Below are positions 25,429 through 35,913 of a stretch of DNA of 64,000 bases, piece by piece. The stretch is from Marinobacter vinifirmus (lineage in GTDB: Bacteria > Pseudomonadota > Gammaproteobacteria > Pseudomonadales > Oleiphilaceae): positions 178,220 through 242,219 of the forward strand of contig NZ_NEFY01000006.1 in NCBI RefSeq assembly GCF_002258215.1, in the 5' to 3' direction. The notes under the pieces are model-generated. The model was not told the DNA's origin, made no database searches, and was given only the letters and a program-made list of their open reading frames with translations. The position numbers and the translations under genes were made by a program. The number at the start of each line of letters is the position of its first letter. Within the stretch, counting starts at the first letter, position 1.

Positions 25429-25635
25429 TTACAGACCAACTACGTTTTCCGCCTGAGGACCTTTCTGGCCCTGAGATACGGTAAATTCAACCTGCTGGCC
25501 TTCTGCCAGAGTCTTGAAGCCGCCGCCCTGAATGGAGCTGTAGTGAACAAAAACGTCCGGGCCGCCTTCACGAGTGATAAAACCAAAACCTTTAGCTTCG
25601 TTGAAGAACTTAACAGTACCGGTAACAGTAGACAT
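25429..25635 (-). CDS. Cold-shock domain protein (CspA family)
   Basis: A 68-residue single cold-shock domain with both RNA-binding motifs, [10 protein letters not shown] and [15 protein letters not shown] lies 9 nt before the ATG. These proteins bind single-stranded RNA and DNA and melt secondary structure. The roughly 320 nt upstream up to the divergent GAF-GGDEF-EAL gene hold no gene and probably contain the long 5' leader usual for csp genes, but I cannot place its promoter. Confidence 0.96.
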   Translation of the reverse strand: MSTVTGTVKFFNEAKGFGFITREGGPDVFVHYSSIQGGGFKTLAEGQQVEFTVSQGQKGPQAENVVGL

Positions 25636-25959
25636 ATTTTACTATCCTGAATTCAATCATTTTATGTGCTGTCCAACATCGTTGTGAGGCGGGATCAGCG
25701 GTGTGCGGAAACAAAAAACTGGCGTGATCAAAAACAGGACGAGAACTACTTGCTACAACAGCGGTACGTCTTATTGATGAATGCTTTGCTAAATCTTTCC
25801 AACGCCCGCCACTTTACTCTTGCCAGCCCGGAATGCAAAGCTATTTTTTATAAGCAATAGCACTCATTAGAAAAAGTAACGGTTTCGGGAATTGTACTCA
25901 TCGCCAAGGCCAGGAACACGTACAATACTGTAAGCCTTTCAATCCGGAGCCCAACGCTG
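25636..25959. other. Divergent intergenic region (csp leader / GGDEF-EAL promoter)
   Basis: 324 nt without a coding region I can support. It should carry the csp promoter and untranslated leader on the minus strand and the promoter of the GAF-GAF-GGDEF-EAL gene on the plus strand. It is notably AT-rich at 25840-25880. Confidence 0.5.
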
Positions 25960-28311
25960 ATGCCGATGGACCCAAACGAAGAACGCCGCCTTGCCGCCCT
26001 GACCAGGCTGGGCATCCTGGATACGCCACCCGAGGAGCGGTTTGACCGCCTGGTGCGTATTGCCCGGAAGGTATACAACGTAAAAATTGCCCTGTTCTCG
26101 ATTGTGGACGAGGAGCGCCAGTGGTTTAAGGCGAAAGACGGGCTGGAACCCCGGGAAACCCACCGTTCTTTTGCCTTTTGTGACCACGCCATCAGGCAGG
26201 AAAAGCCCTTTATTGTTGAAGATGCCAGCAAAGATCCGCGTTTTCGCAATAACCCGCTGGTAACAGGAGGGCCGCAAATCCGCTTCTATGCCGGTATTCC
26301 GGTCAGGGAGCCCGGGGGCTACAAGCTTGGCACTGTCTGCATTATTGACGACAAACCCAGGGACATCCGGGAAGTTGACCTGGATGTGCTTCGAACACTG
26401 GCCAGCCTGATTGAAGATGAACTGGAACGGGCCTATGCGGCAGTTAGTGGTGACGACGAGGTGCGTTTTACCCACATTACCCGGGCTATCCAGCGGGCGC
26501 AGAATGCCTTCCTGACCAATGACAGCGACCGGGCTGCCTTTGAATTGATGCTGTCGGATTTGCTGGCCATCACCGGCAGCCAGTTCGGCTTTATTGGTGA
26601 GGTGTTGCGAAAGGAAGACGACACGCCCTACCTGAAGGTTGAAGCCATCACCAATATTGCCTGGAGCCCGGAAACCCAGGGGCTATTCCAGCAGGTGGAG
26701 CGCAGGGGCATGTTGTTTGAGCGGCTCGACAACCTGTTGGGTGCGCCCATGGTGTCCGGTGCCGTGGTGGTGGCTCACGATTACAGCAGCGATCCCCGCA
26801 AAGGCGGCCTGCCTCCGGGGCACCCCCCGATCCGTTGCTACATTGGCATGCCGGTGTATTCCAAGAGTGAGATGATTGGCCTGGTGGGCCTGGCCAACCG
26901 CGATGCCGGTTATACCGAAGAAATGTCTGACCGGCTTGCACCCTTGTTGCAGACCGTGGGCACCTTGCTGGAGCGCAAGCGCCTGTACCGCGAGCGCCAG
27001 GAACATCAGACCAGCCTTGAGAAAGCCGCCAACTACGACGCACTGACCGGGCTGCCGAACCGCCGCAGGCTGACAGAGCTGTTTACCCAGGAACTGTACG
27101 AGGCGGACCAGCGTAAAGGCACGGTGTCGGTTTGTTTCCTGGACCTGGACGGGTTCAAGGAAATCAACGACGAGCACGGTCACTCCGTGGGCGATGCCGT
27201 GCTGCGGGCGGTAGCCGAACGCCTGAAAACCATTGTTCGCAGCCACGATGTGATTGCCCGGCTCGGTGGCGACGAGTTTGTGGCCATTTTGCGGGATGTG
27301 AATGACAGCCGCGTCTATTCCCGGATTCTGGAAGCCATCCGCCAGCCGGTGAATTACCGCCATTACGTGCTGCAGTTGTCCTGCAGTATGGGCATTACCG
27401 TATACCCGGATGACGATGTGGAACCGGACATGCTGCTCCGCCACGCAGACCAGGCTATGTATGCTGCCAAGGAGGCCGGTAAGAATGCCTTCAAGATGTT
27501 TGACCTTGAGTCACACTTTACCCGCAAGGAGCGGGTGAGGGTGCTCGAACAGATCGGGCCAGCGCTGGCCCGGGACGAGCTGGAGCTCTATTTCCAGCCC
27601 AAGGTGGACTTCAATCGCTGCACGGTTGAGGGGTTCGAGGCACTGATCCGCTGGAACCATCCGGACGACGGCCTGCTGCTGCCTTGTCGTTTTCTGGACC
27701 ACATCGAGTACACGGAATACGCCAGCCAGGTTGGTCGGTTTGTACTCGGAGAGGCCATCAAGCGGTTGTTGTATTTTGATGAGCAGGGTTTGCCGTATTC
27801 AATCAGCGTAAACCTGAGCCCGTCCTATTTTCTGGGGCAAGCCTTCCTGCCTGACCTGAAAGCGGGGCTGGGGCAATTGCCGGACGGCATCCGGCACCGG
27901 CTCATACTGGAAGTGCTGGAAACCACGGCGCTGGATGATACCCGCAAAGTGATCGATATCCTGAAAGTCTGCCAGGCCATGGGCGTTGAGGTTTCCATGG
28001 ATGATTTCGGCACCGGGTATTCGTCGCTCGATTATTTCCGCCGGTTGCCGGTGCAGGAAATCAAGATCGACCGCACGTTCGTTGGCGATATGGTGAGCGA
28101 CCGGGAAGATGAAATGGTGGTTAAAGCCATTCTGGGCCTGTCGAAAAGCTTTGGCCGCCGGGTGATCGCTGAAGGGGTGGAAACCCGCGAAGTTCACGAA
28201 CGGCTGGTGCGGCTCGGCTGCGATCTCGGGCAGGGCTATTTCTATGCCGAGCCTATGCCTTTTGACAACGCGTTGGAATGGGCCCGGAATTTCAGCTGGC
28301 CGGCAATGTAA
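25960..28311 (+). CDS. GAF-GAF-GGDEF-EAL c-di-GMP enzyme
   Basis: A soluble 783-residue protein. GAF1 (about 25-165) has the stretch FCDHAIRQEKPFIVEDASKD. GAF2 (about 180-340) contains AITNIAWSPETQGLF. GGDEF is about 350-510 (RLGGDEF with the RSHD inhibitory site five residues ahead). EAL is about 520-775 (EALIRW, VNLS, LEVLET, DDFGTGYSS, KIDRTF, AEGVET). Both catalytic sites look intact, so it may be bifunctional. An ATG two codons later is an alternative start; GGAG lies 11-12 nt from the first. Confidence 0.9.
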   Translation: MPMDPNEERRLAALTRLGILDTPPEERFDRLVRIARKVYNVKIALFSIVDEERQWFKAKDGLEPRETHRSFAFCDHAIRQEKPFIVEDASKDPRFRNNPLVTGGPQIRFYAGIPVREPGGYKLGTVCIIDDKPRDIREVDLDVLRTLASLIEDELERAYAAVSGDDEVRFTHITRAIQRAQNAFLTNDSDRAAFELMLSDLLAITGSQFGFIGEVLRKEDDTPYLKVEAITNIAWSPETQGLFQQVERRGMLFERLDNLLGAPMVSGAVVVAHDYSSDPRKGGLPPGHPPIRCYIGMPVYSKSEMIGLVGLANRDAGYTEEMSDRLAPLLQTVGTLLERKRLYRERQEHQTSLEKAANYDALTGLPNRRRLTELFTQELYEADQRKGTVSVCFLDLDGFKEINDEHGHSVGDAVLRAVAERLKTIVRSHDVIARLGGDEFVAILRDVNDSRVYSRILEAIRQPVNYRHYVLQLSCSMGITVYPDDDVEPDMLLRHADQAMYAAKEAGKNAFKMFDLESHFTRKERVRVLEQIGPALARDELELYFQPKVDFNRCTVEGFEALIRWNHPDDGLLLPCRFLDHIEYTEYASQVGRFVLGEAIKRLLYFDEQGLPYSISVNLSPSYFLGQAFLPDLKAGLGQLPDGIRHRLILEVLETTALDDTRKVIDILKVCQAMGVEVSMDDFGTGYSSLDYFRRLPVQEIKIDRTFVGDMVSDREDEMVVKAILGLSKSFGRRVIAEGVETREVHERLVRLGCDLGQGYFYAEPMPFDNALEWARNFSWPAM

Positions 28312-28399
28312 AGGTTTGGCAAAAGCCTGACTTCGCTCTTTTTTTCGATGCGCGGCTTCTCTATGGTTGCCTCTGGTTGTTCATCCACGGAGAAGGTCA

Positions 28400-29545
28400 A
28401 TGGCGTCTGGTTCCCCTAAGCGCGGAGTCAAATGGTTTGCAGTATTGCTGGTGGTTGCCGCTGCCGGGTTTGCTGCCTGGTGGTTTACCGGCGATGCCCG
28501 TAAAGCCCCCGAGCCCCTGAATACGGTTGAAGTCACCCGCGGTGACATCCAGCTGCTGGTCAGCGCCACCGGGGTGCTGGAGCCCAGTAACTATGTGGAT
28601 GTGGGTGCACAGGTCTCGGGCCAGCTGGAAACCATCCATGTTCGTGTCGGCCAGAACGTCAAGGAAGGGGACTTGCTGGCGGAGATTGACCCTACGGTCT
28701 ACACCGCGAAGGTAGACGCCACCCGGGCACAGCTGAAGAATCAGCAGGCCCAGATTGCCGACCGCAAGGCCCAGTTACGGCTTGCCGAAATCCAGTTCCA
28801 GCGCCAGCAGAACCTCTACCGGGAGGAAGCAACTACCCGGGAATCCCTGCAAACCGCCGAGGCAACCCTGGCCTCTGCAAAGGCCCAGCTGGCAATGCTG
28901 GAAGCCCAGATTGAACAGACCTCCTCAACCCTGCGTGCCGAAGAAGCCAATCTTGGCTACGCCCGAATCTATGCCCCCATGGACGGCACCGTGGTATCCA
29001 TCGAAGCCCGCCAGGGCCAGACCCTGAACGCCAGCCAGACCGCGCCTGTACTCATGCGCATCGCCAACCTGGCCACCATGCGGGTGCGGGCCCAGGTTTC
29101 GGAAGCGGATATTGGCAAACTGGAACCGGGCATGCGGGTGTACTTCACCACCCTGGGAGACCCGGATTCCAGGTTATACGGCGAACTCGACTACATCGAA
29201 CCGACACCGGAAGTCACCAATAACGTGGTGCTTTACAACGCCCTGTTTGAGGCAGAGAACCCGCAGGGCAAGTTATTGCCCAACATGACTGCCCAGGTGT
29301 TCTTTATCCAGAAAGAGGCCCTGAATGTATTGCGGGTGCCTGCCAGTGCGGTGCAGGGCAACACGGTGCAGGTTCTTGATGCTGCCGGCAATCCGCAAGC
29401 ACAGACAGTCACCACCGGCATCTCTAACCGGGTGCAAACGGAAATTCTGAGCGGGCTGGAAGAGGGCCAGGAAGTGGTTCTGGTATCCCGCGATCCCCGC
29501 AGCGGTGCCGGCGGTAATCCGTCTTTCCGGGGCATGCTGAGATGA
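28400..29545 (+). CDS. macA: MacA-type periplasmic adaptor (membrane fusion protein)
   Basis: ATG 28400 has GGAGAAGG just upstream and gives 381 residues with an N-terminal membrane anchor ([18 protein letters not shown]). The order is lipoyl half ([20 protein letters not shown]), a coiled-coil hairpin rich in Gln and Ala (about 100-185), lipoyl half ([20 protein letters not shown]) and beta-barrel domain. It joins the MacB ATPase to an outer-membrane channel. The stop overlaps the macB start as ATGA. Confidence 0.9.
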   Translation: MASGSPKRGVKWFAVLLVVAAAGFAAWWFTGDARKAPEPLNTVEVTRGDIQLLVSATGVLEPSNYVDVGAQVSGQLETIHVRVGQNVKEGDLLAEIDPTVYTAKVDATRAQLKNQQAQIADRKAQLRLAEIQFQRQQNLYREEATTRESLQTAEATLASAKAQLAMLEAQIEQTSSTLRAEEANLGYARIYAPMDGTVVSIEARQGQTLNASQTAPVLMRIANLATMRVRAQVSEADIGKLEPGMRVYFTTLGDPDSRLYGELDYIEPTPEVTNNVVLYNALFEAENPQGKLLPNMTAQVFFIQKEALNVLRVPASAVQGNTVQVLDAAGNPQAQTVTTGISNRVQTEILSGLEEGQEVVLVSRDPRSGAGGNPSFRGMLR

Positions 29546-31482
29546 CCGGCAATACCCCGCTGATCGAACTGAAAGGCATCACCCGCTCGTTCGGGCAAGG
29601 GGATCTGGCGGTGCCTGTGCTGAAGGGGATCGACCTGAAGATCTGGCCGGGCGAATTCGTGGCCATCATGGGCCCGTCCGGTTCCGGCAAGTCGACCCTG
29701 ATGAACATTCTCGGATGCCTAGACCAGCCCAGTTCTGGTGAATACTGGTTTGACGGCCGGGATGTTTCGGCCCTCAGCCGGGATGAACTGGCGTTGCTGC
29801 GACGGGAAGCCTTTGGCTTTGTGTTCCAGAGTTACAACCTGTTGCCGGGTATAACGGCCCGGGAAAACGTGGAAATTCCGGCCATCTACGCGGGCATGGC
29901 TCCCGCCAGGCGCCACCAGCGGGCGGATGAACTGCTGACCGGGTTGGGGCTGGGCGAACGGCTGACCCATCGGCCGTCTGAGTTGTCCGGGGGCCAGCAA
30001 CAGCGGGTATCCATTGCCCGGGCGTTGATGAACGGCGGCCAGATAATCTTTGCCGATGAACCCACCGGCGCCCTGGACAGCAAAAGCAGCCAGGAAGTGA
30101 TCCGGTTGCTGACTGACCTGTCCGCCCAGGGGCACACGGTTATCCTGATTACCCATGACCAGGACGTAGCGGATGTGGCCCGGCGCCAGATCCACATTGC
30201 CGACGGCGAGGTGGTGCGGGATACCGGCGTGGAAACCACGACCAGAACGGCGCCGGTTATGGCCGCTAATATTCGCAACGGCGCTGTACTGAGCGATTGG
30301 CAGGAAGCCCTGAAAAGCGCCCTGCGGTCGCTTCGCAGCAACCTGTTCCGTACTGCGCTCACCTTGCTTGGCATTGTTATTGGCGTGGCGTCGGTCATCA
30401 CCATGCTGGCCATCGGTGAAGGTGCCAAGAAAGATGTGGTCGATCGAATCAGTACCATGGGCAGCGATCTGTTGCTGGTTCGCCCCGGCGGCCCGGACCA
30501 GCGGGGAGGGCGCTGGTCTGTTACCACGCTGGTGGCAGATGACTATCGTGCAATCAACGAGATAGAAGGTGTTCTTGCCGCAATACCTGAACTGACGGGC
30601 GGCCAGACCTTACGCTACTCAAACCGGGATCACCAGGCGGAAATCAACGCCACCTCGTTCCAGTTCCCGGTGGCACGGCAGTGGCCGGTGGCGGAAGGCA
30701 CCTTCTTCAGCGCACAGGATGAAGCCAACTATGCCGCCGTTGCGGTGCTGGGGACATCCACCGCACAGGTGTTGTTTCCGGATGAAAGTCCGTTGGGCAA
30801 GCACCTGATGGTGAACAACGTGTTGTTCCAGGTGATTGGCGTGATGGAGGAGAAAGGAGCATCCCCCATGGGCCAGGACCAGGACGAAGTGGTGTTTGTG
30901 CCCTATACCACCGGGAGCTTGCGGATTTTCGGGCAAACCCATCTCCGGAATATTACCGTAGCGGTGGCGGATATCGACCGCATGGCGGAGATTGAGGCCA
31001 TCATCCACGATACCTTGCTGGCCCGCCATGGCGGTGTTGAAGACTTCACCATCCGCAACATGGCGTCGCTGATTGACACCATTTCTGAAACCCAGAACAC
31101 GCTGACCTGGCTGTTGGGTTCTATTGCCGCCATCTCGCTGCTGGTGGGCGGCATTGGCGTGATGAACATCATGCTGGTGAGCGTGACCGAACGCACCCGG
31201 GAAATCGGGATCCGCATGGCAACCGGTGCCCGGGCCTGGAACATCCTGCAGCAGTTTCTGACGGAAGCCTGGCTGGTGTCAGCCATTGGCGGGCTGATCG
31301 GCGTGGGGCTGGGCATTGCCGCTACCCAGCTGATCGCCTCATTCGGTACGCCGGTGCATATGACGGTTCTGCCCATGGTGCTGGCGTTCAGTTGTGCCTT
31401 CGCCACCGGCCTGATTTTCGGTTTTCTGCCAGCCAGAAAGGCTGCACGGCTCGACCCTGTTCATGCGCTGGCTTCGGAGTAA
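29542..31482 (+). CDS. macB: MacB-type ABC efflux ATPase/permease
   Basis: A 646-residue protein. The N-terminal ATPase has Walker [10 protein letters not shown], signature LSGGQQQR, Walker [13 protein letters not shown] and the switch H in [10 protein letters not shown] membrane span near residue 275 is followed by a large periplasmic domain and three C-terminal spans, with the family stretch [20 protein letters not shown]. MacB drives tripartite export of macrolides, lipopeptides or siderophores; the substrate here cannot be inferred. It is the middle gene of the macA-macB-channel operon. Confidence 0.92.
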   Translation: MTGNTPLIELKGITRSFGQGDLAVPVLKGIDLKIWPGEFVAIMGPSGSGKSTLMNILGCLDQPSSGEYWFDGRDVSALSRDELALLRREAFGFVFQSYNLLPGITARENVEIPAIYAGMAPARRHQRADELLTGLGLGERLTHRPSELSGGQQQRVSIARALMNGGQIIFADEPTGALDSKSSQEVIRLLTDLSAQGHTVILITHDQDVADVARRQIHIADGEVVRDTGVETTTRTAPVMAANIRNGAVLSDWQEALKSALRSLRSNLFRTALTLLGIVIGVASVITMLAIGEGAKKDVVDRISTMGSDLLLVRPGGPDQRGGRWSVTTLVADDYRAINEIEGVLAAIPELTGGQTLRYSNRDHQAEINATSFQFPVARQWPVAEGTFFSAQDEANYAAVAVLGTSTAQVLFPDESPLGKHLMVNNVLFQVIGVMEEKGASPMGQDQDEVVFVPYTTGSLRIFGQTHLRNITVAVADIDRMAEIEAIIHDTLLARHGGVEDFTIRNMASLIDTISETQNTLTWLLGSIAAISLLVGGIGVMNIMLVSVTERTREIGIRMATGARAWNILQQFLTEAWLVSAIGGLIGVGLGIAATQLIASFGTPVHMTVLPMVLAFSCAFATGLIFGFLPARKAARLDPVHALASE

Positions 31483-31486
31483 TGCC

Positions 31487-32878
31487 ATGATCTTTCGCAC
31501 TAGTCCCTTGTGGTCCGTTTTATTGCTGGCAGGCTGCGCCGGTTTCCAGCCCCAGCCTGTTGAGCAGCCGCTAACGCCACCCGCTCAATGGCACCAGGAA
31601 AAAAATGCGGGAGAAACGGTGAATGCTGACTGGTGGCAGGCCTTTGGTGACGAACAGCTGAACCGGTTGGTCAACCGTGCCTATGCCAACAATCCGGGCC
31701 TTGCCGCAACGGCACAGGCCGTTATCCAGGCGGACCTTCAGCTGCGTAATGCCGGGGCAGCACTGTTGCCAACAGTCGGCGCATCCGGCAGCGCCGGCAA
31801 GCAGGCCAGTCAGGCGTCGGGGCAGGACAGGGTAACCGGGGGCTCAACCAGCCTGGGTGTGTCTGTAGATTATGAAGTGGATCTTTGGGGCCGCTTGTCG
31901 GCCGCACAATCCGCGGCCCTGGCCGATTTTGAGGCTACCCGTTACGACTACGATGCTGCCAGGATAACCCTCGCCGCGTCTGTGGCCAGCACCTGGTTCG
32001 AATGGCAGGAGTTACAGCAGCGGGTTGAGGTAGCCCGAAAGAACCTGGAACTGGGCGAGCGGACGCTGAAACTGGTTGAGGCACGCTACCGAAACGGTGT
32101 GGCGGACCGTTCCGAGCTGTCACGGCAGCAAACGGCCGTGCTGAACCTCAAAAATGCCGTGCCTCCGCTGGAATACCAGGCCCGGCAGCGCCTGGCGGCA
32201 CTTCGCCTGTTGACCGGTGACTATCCGTTCACCGAGGCTGGGCCTCGGGCCGCACTTCTGGATGTGTCTGTGCCGGCGATCGACCCTCAAACCCCCGCCA
32301 GTATCGTTACCCGCCGGCCGGACCTGGCTGCCGGGGAAGCGCGTTTAGCCGCCGCCAGCGCCAACATCGAGCAGGCCAGGGCCGCACTGCTGCCCTCCCT
32401 ATCCCTGAGTGGTGCAGTGCGTGCGTCGACCGACAGCTTTTTCAGCCTGTCGGACCCGCTGCGAACGGCAAGCGCCGTGCTGGGGTTAAGCCAGACCCTG
32501 TTTGATGGCGGACAGCGCCGCAATACCGTGGAGATTTCCGAATCCCGCCGGGTTGCCTTGCTGGAAACCTACCGGGCCAGTTTATTGACGGCTTTCCAGG
32601 AAGTGGGCGATGCCCTGGATCGGGAAGCACTGTACAAAGGGCAGGAAACCCGGCTGCAAAGCATTCTGGAGCAGGCGGAAGAAACGTTGCGGTTAACGGA
32701 AATCCGCTACCGGGAAGGAGCGGATGACTTGCTCACCCTGCTCGAGAGCCAGCGCAGCGTATTCGATGCCCGCCAGCAACTGAGCCAGGTTCGGCTGAAC
32801 CGGCTGATTGCCGCAGTGGATCTGTACAAGGCGCTGGGTGGCGGTTGGGAGCCTGAGGCATCCGGCCCTAAGGCCTGA
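31487..32878 (+). CDS. NodT-family outer-membrane efflux lipoprotein (TolC-like)
   Basis: The start at MIFRTSPLW is preferred because it gives a clean lipoprotein signal with lipobox LLAGC; it lies 4 nt after the macB stop. The product has 463 residues in two homologous OEP repeats, with the family stretches SVDYEVDLWGRLSAAQSAAL and ITRRPDLAAGEARL-like IVTRRPDLAAGEARL. It forms the outer-membrane tunnel for the MacAB pump. The last 11 nt overlap the convergent lapG-like gene. Confidence 0.9.
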   Translation: MIFRTSPLWSVLLLAGCAGFQPQPVEQPLTPPAQWHQEKNAGETVNADWWQAFGDEQLNRLVNRAYANNPGLAATAQAVIQADLQLRNAGAALLPTVGASGSAGKQASQASGQDRVTGGSTSLGVSVDYEVDLWGRLSAAQSAALADFEATRYDYDAARITLAASVASTWFEWQELQQRVEVARKNLELGERTLKLVEARYRNGVADRSELSRQQTAVLNLKNAVPPLEYQARQRLAALRLLTGDYPFTEAGPRAALLDVSVPAIDPQTPASIVTRRPDLAAGEARLAAASANIEQARAALLPSLSLSGAVRASTDSFFSLSDPLRTASAVLGLSQTLFDGGQRRNTVEISESRRVALLETYRASLLTAFQEVGDALDREALYKGQETRLQSILEQAEETLRLTEIRYREGADDLLTLLESQRSVFDARQQLSQVRLNRLIAAVDLYKALGGGWEPEASGPKA

Positions 32879-33539
32879 GTTGCTGCTCGAGCCTTTCGTT
32901 CAGTTTGCGCCAGTGTTCAAGCTTTTCCGCATCACCGACCCGTTTGCGCACCCCGGACTGCTGGTTCAGCCATAAGCCTTCACCGTTAAAACTGTAAACC
33001 GGTTCCAGATCAGGGCGTTGCGACGCAGGCTTAATGTGATTTATCAGGTTGTCGAGAACCAGCGGCTCGGCATCAGGCGTCTTGTACCAGGCCAGCACCA
33101 TGTGGGCCTGGTTAAGTTCCAGGGCTTTAACATAGACAATGCGCAGCTGTTCGTCGGGCACCCCCATGGCACGCAGGGTCAGGTACTTGGCGATGGAGAA
33201 ATCCTCGCAGTCGCCGCCGTTGGTGGTCAGCAGTTCCACCGGGGTCGCCCAGTAGTCTTCCTCGCCCCAGTGGCTTTGGTCACTGACAAACTCCGCCCGG
33301 TTGAAAAAGGAGTTGACCAGGTGCAGCTTGCGATCGATGGGGGCGTTGATAGCCAGGCCATGCAGCCGTTGCCAGTTTTGTAACCGTTGCTGCGCTTCCA
33401 GGCCAAATTCCTGAAGCACGTAGTCCATCAAGCGATCGCTCAGATTAATGGCGCTTGCGAGGGAAATGCCGAGAATCACCGGCAACAGTAATGGGACCAG
33501 AAAGGAGCGGCGAACACGTTGAACGATGACCGCTGCCAT
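32868..33539 (-). CDS. lapG: LapG-type periplasmic cysteine protease
   Basis: A 223-residue BTLCP (bacterial transglutaminase-like) protease with an N-terminal signal or anchor (FLVPLLLPVILGISLAS). The catalytic triad is visible: Cys in NGGDCEDFSIAKY, His in LNQAHMVLAWY and Asp in LVLDNL. The flanking sequence DLEPVYSFNGEGLWL is typical of LapG. In pseudomonads LapG cuts the N terminus of the LapA adhesin and releases biofilms when c-di-GMP falls, being held by LapD otherwise. No lapD or adhesin gene lies in the window. It follows gspC by 8 nt on the same strand. Confidence 0.87.
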   Translation of the reverse strand: MAAVIVQRVRRSFLVPLLLPVILGISLASAINLSDRLMDYVLQEFGLEAQQRLQNWQRLHGLAINAPIDRKLHLVNSFFNRAEFVSDQSHWGEEDYWATPVELLTTNGGDCEDFSIAKYLTLRAMGVPDEQLRIVYVKALELNQAHMVLAWYKTPDAEPLVLDNLINHIKPASQRPDLEPVYSFNGEGLWLNQQSGVRKRVGDAEKLEHWRKLNERLEQQLRP

Positions 33540-33547
33540 GGCCGGCC

Positions 33548-34201
33548 TCAGTTGTTGTTCTGCAGGCGTTGTCGTAATTGCTCCAGCCGCTGGCGGATTT
33601 CCTCACGGCGCTGCTGGTCACTGGCGGAGCTGCTGTTATTGGCGGCGGGGCGGGGAGCTGCCTGGCGAACCGGCTGGGTCTCCATGGCGGGCTCCGGTTG
33701 GTTGGAACTGGCGACTTCAAAGCGGGTGCGGTCTTCGTTTTCCGGGAAGTAGAGGTTTTCCAGCTTGCCGGCCCGTTCGATAACAACCCGGTTGGCGAAT
33801 ACGGTACGGAGCCTGGCGTTGCCGGGTAATTCGTCACCCACCAGGTAGGCTTCGGTGTCGTTTTTGTCGTCTTCAATCAGGGCGCTGCCCGGGAAATCAC
33901 CGTCTGCGGCCAGCACACCGCGCAGAGACAGCCGCAGGTTGGTTTCCGGCAGGTTTTCAGTATCGGTTACCGCCGGGCCATCGCCACTGGTGCGGGTGCC
34001 AAACAGCGAAAGGCTTGCCAGGTCAACGGCTGGCACTTCCGGACCACTGCTTTCGGGGCCATTTGCGGCCGTTGCTACCGGCGCAGCCTGGCGGGTTTCA
34101 GACTGCCAGAACCGGTAGCCTTGCCAGCCGGTGAGGGCGACCATGGCCAGTGCGGCTGCCAGCGCAAGTAACAGTGGAATCCTTCGGTCAAGTGCAAACA
34201 T
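33548..34201 (-). CDS. gspC: Type II secretion protein GspC
   Basis: A 217-residue bitopic inner-membrane protein with one span (about 9-27) and a periplasmic homology region (about 58-140): DLASLSLFGT, then NLRLSLRGVLAADGDFPGSA and EAYLVGDELPG. The C terminus is a Gln/Arg-rich coiled coil (EEIRQRLEQLRQRLQ) rather than a PDZ domain, as in XcpP-like GspC forms. It connects the inner-membrane platform to the secretin GspD. It is transcribed away from gspE and is followed by lapG. Confidence 0.85.
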   Translation of the reverse strand: MFALDRRIPLLLALAAALAMVALTGWQGYRFWQSETRQAAPVATAANGPESSGPEVPAVDLASLSLFGTRTSGDGPAVTDTENLPETNLRLSLRGVLAADGDFPGSALIEDDKNDTEAYLVGDELPGNARLRTVFANRVVIERAGKLENLYFPENEDRTRFEVASSNQPEPAMETQPVRQAAPRPAANNSSSASDQQRREEIRQRLEQLRQRLQNNN

Positions 34202-34401
34202 CGGCGTTCCTGATTGCGATAAAAGTCGAAAATCCTAAAAAGCCCACAGGTTATCAGACTGCAATGAATTAGTGGCAGTATAGTGTACAGAGTTGTTCAG
34301 TGGTTCCCATTCCTGTGGTACCTTTTCGGGCATTGCTGCCAGCGCCAGGAACCTGGCCTATAACAACAATCGTGACCTGACGGATTTAAACGAGGAAGAG
34401 C
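34202..34401. promoter_or_regulatory. Divergent promoter region of the gsp cluster
   Basis: 200 nt separate gspC (minus) and gspE (plus). This region must drive both halves of the secretion cluster, but I cannot place -35/-10 boxes with confidence. Confidence 0.4.
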
Positions 34402-35910
34402 TTGACCACCGAGACCGAAATTCAGCCGCAGGATGCTCCGCTGGGCCGACTTCCCTTTACCTTTGCCAAGCGCAACGGGGTGATCCTTACCCGCAACGAC
34501 GATGGCGAGGCGGTCATTCTGGTAAAACCGGGGGCTTCCCACACTGCGCTGGCCGAGGCCAACCGGATCAGTGGTGGCCGGGCCCGCTTTACCACTATTG
34601 AAGCTGACCGCTTTGACCAAGCGCTGAACGCGGCCTACCAGAATGATTCCGCCGAAGCCATGCAGATGGTCGAAGGCATCGGCGATGATATGGACCTGGC
34701 CTCGCTGGCCGATTCCGTGCCGGAAACCGAAGACCTGCTGGAGCAGGAAGACGACGCGCCGATTATCCGGCTGATCAACGCGATCCTCACCGAGGCGGTG
34801 AAAACCAATGCCTCGGACGTGCACATCGAAACCTACGAAAAGCAGCTGGTTGTGCGGTTCCGTATCGATGGCGTGTTACGGGAAGTGGTGCAGCCCAAGC
34901 GGGCCCTGGCGCCGTTGCTGGTGTCTCGTATCAAGGTTATGGCGAAGCTGGATATTGCCGAAAAGCGGGTGCCCCAGGATGGCCGTATTGCCCTTCGGGT
35001 AGCGGGCCGGGAAGTGGATATCCGGGTATCTACCATGCCGTCGTCCAGTGGCGAGCGGGTTGTGCTGCGTCTGCTCGACAAGCAGGCAGGCACCATTCGC
35101 CTTGAATCCCTCGGCATGGCCGGGCAGGATCTCAAGGTTCTGCGCAAGCTGATTCACCGGCCTTACGGCATCATGCTGGTCACCGGCCCGACGGGTTCCG
35201 GTAAATCCACTACGCTGTACGCCTCGCTGCAGGAAATTAACGACCGCACCCGCAATATTCTGACCGTTGAAGACCCCATCGAATACAATTTGCCGGGCAT
35301 TGGCCAGACCCAGGTAAACCCCAAGGTTGATATGACCTTTGCCCGTGGCCTGCGTGCCATTCTCCGGCAAGATCCGGATGTGGTGATGATTGGTGAAATC
35401 CGGGACCTGGAAACCGCCGAGATCGCCGTGCAGGCGAGTTTGACCGGCCACCTGGTGCTGTCCACCCTGCACACCAACACCGCTGTAGGCGCCATCACCC
35501 GTTTGATGGACATGGGCATCGAGCCGTTCCTGATTTCCTCCAGCCTGGTGGGCATTGTCGCCCAGCGGCTGGTGCGAGTGCTGTGTACCCACTGCCGGGA
35601 GCCCTATATCCCGACTGAAGAGCATTGCCAGTTCCTGCAGCAGGACCCCGCCAATCCGCCAACGATTTTCCGCGCCAAGGGTTGCGAGCATTGCAACCAA
35701 CTGGGCTACCGGGGGCGTATCGGTATCTATGAAGTGGTGGAAATAACGGAAGAGATCAGCAGCCTGATCCACAAACGGGCAGGGGAGCTCGACCTGGAGC
35801 GGGAAGCCCGGCTGCACAGCCCCAGCATTCATTCCGACGGCGTTCAGAAAATCCTGAATGGCGTAACCACCGTGGAAGAAGTTCTGCGCGTAACCCACCG
35901 GAGCCAGTAA
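34402..35910 (+). CDS. gspE: Type II secretion ATPase GspE
   Basis: The TTG start has GAGGAAG 4 nt upstream; the product has 502 residues. Domains: an N-terminal region (about 15-110) and the secretion ATPase (about 120-500) with Walker A GPTGSGKST, Asp box VEDPIEYNLPGIGQTQVN, Walker B DPDVVMIGEIRD, His box GHLVLSTLHTN and a four-cysteine zinc module (CTHC, then CEHC). It powers pseudopilus assembly. It is the first gene of the plus-strand gspEFGHIJKLM run. Confidence 0.95.
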   Translation: MTTETEIQPQDAPLGRLPFTFAKRNGVILTRNDDGEAVILVKPGASHTALAEANRISGGRARFTTIEADRFDQALNAAYQNDSAEAMQMVEGIGDDMDLASLADSVPETEDLLEQEDDAPIIRLINAILTEAVKTNASDVHIETYEKQLVVRFRIDGVLREVVQPKRALAPLLVSRIKVMAKLDIAEKRVPQDGRIALRVAGREVDIRVSTMPSSSGERVVLRLLDKQAGTIRLESLGMAGQDLKVLRKLIHRPYGIMLVTGPTGSGKSTTLYASLQEINDRTRNILTVEDPIEYNLPGIGQTQVNPKVDMTFARGLRAILRQDPDVVMIGEIRDLETAEIAVQASLTGHLVLSTLHTNTAVGAITRLMDMGIEPFLISSSLVGIVAQRLVRVLCTHCREPYIPTEEHCQFLQQDPANPPTIFRAKGCEHCNQLGYRGRIGIYEVVEITEEISSLIHKRAGELDLEREARLHSPSIHSDGVQKILNGVTTVEEVLRVTHRSQ

Positions 35911-35913
35911 TCC

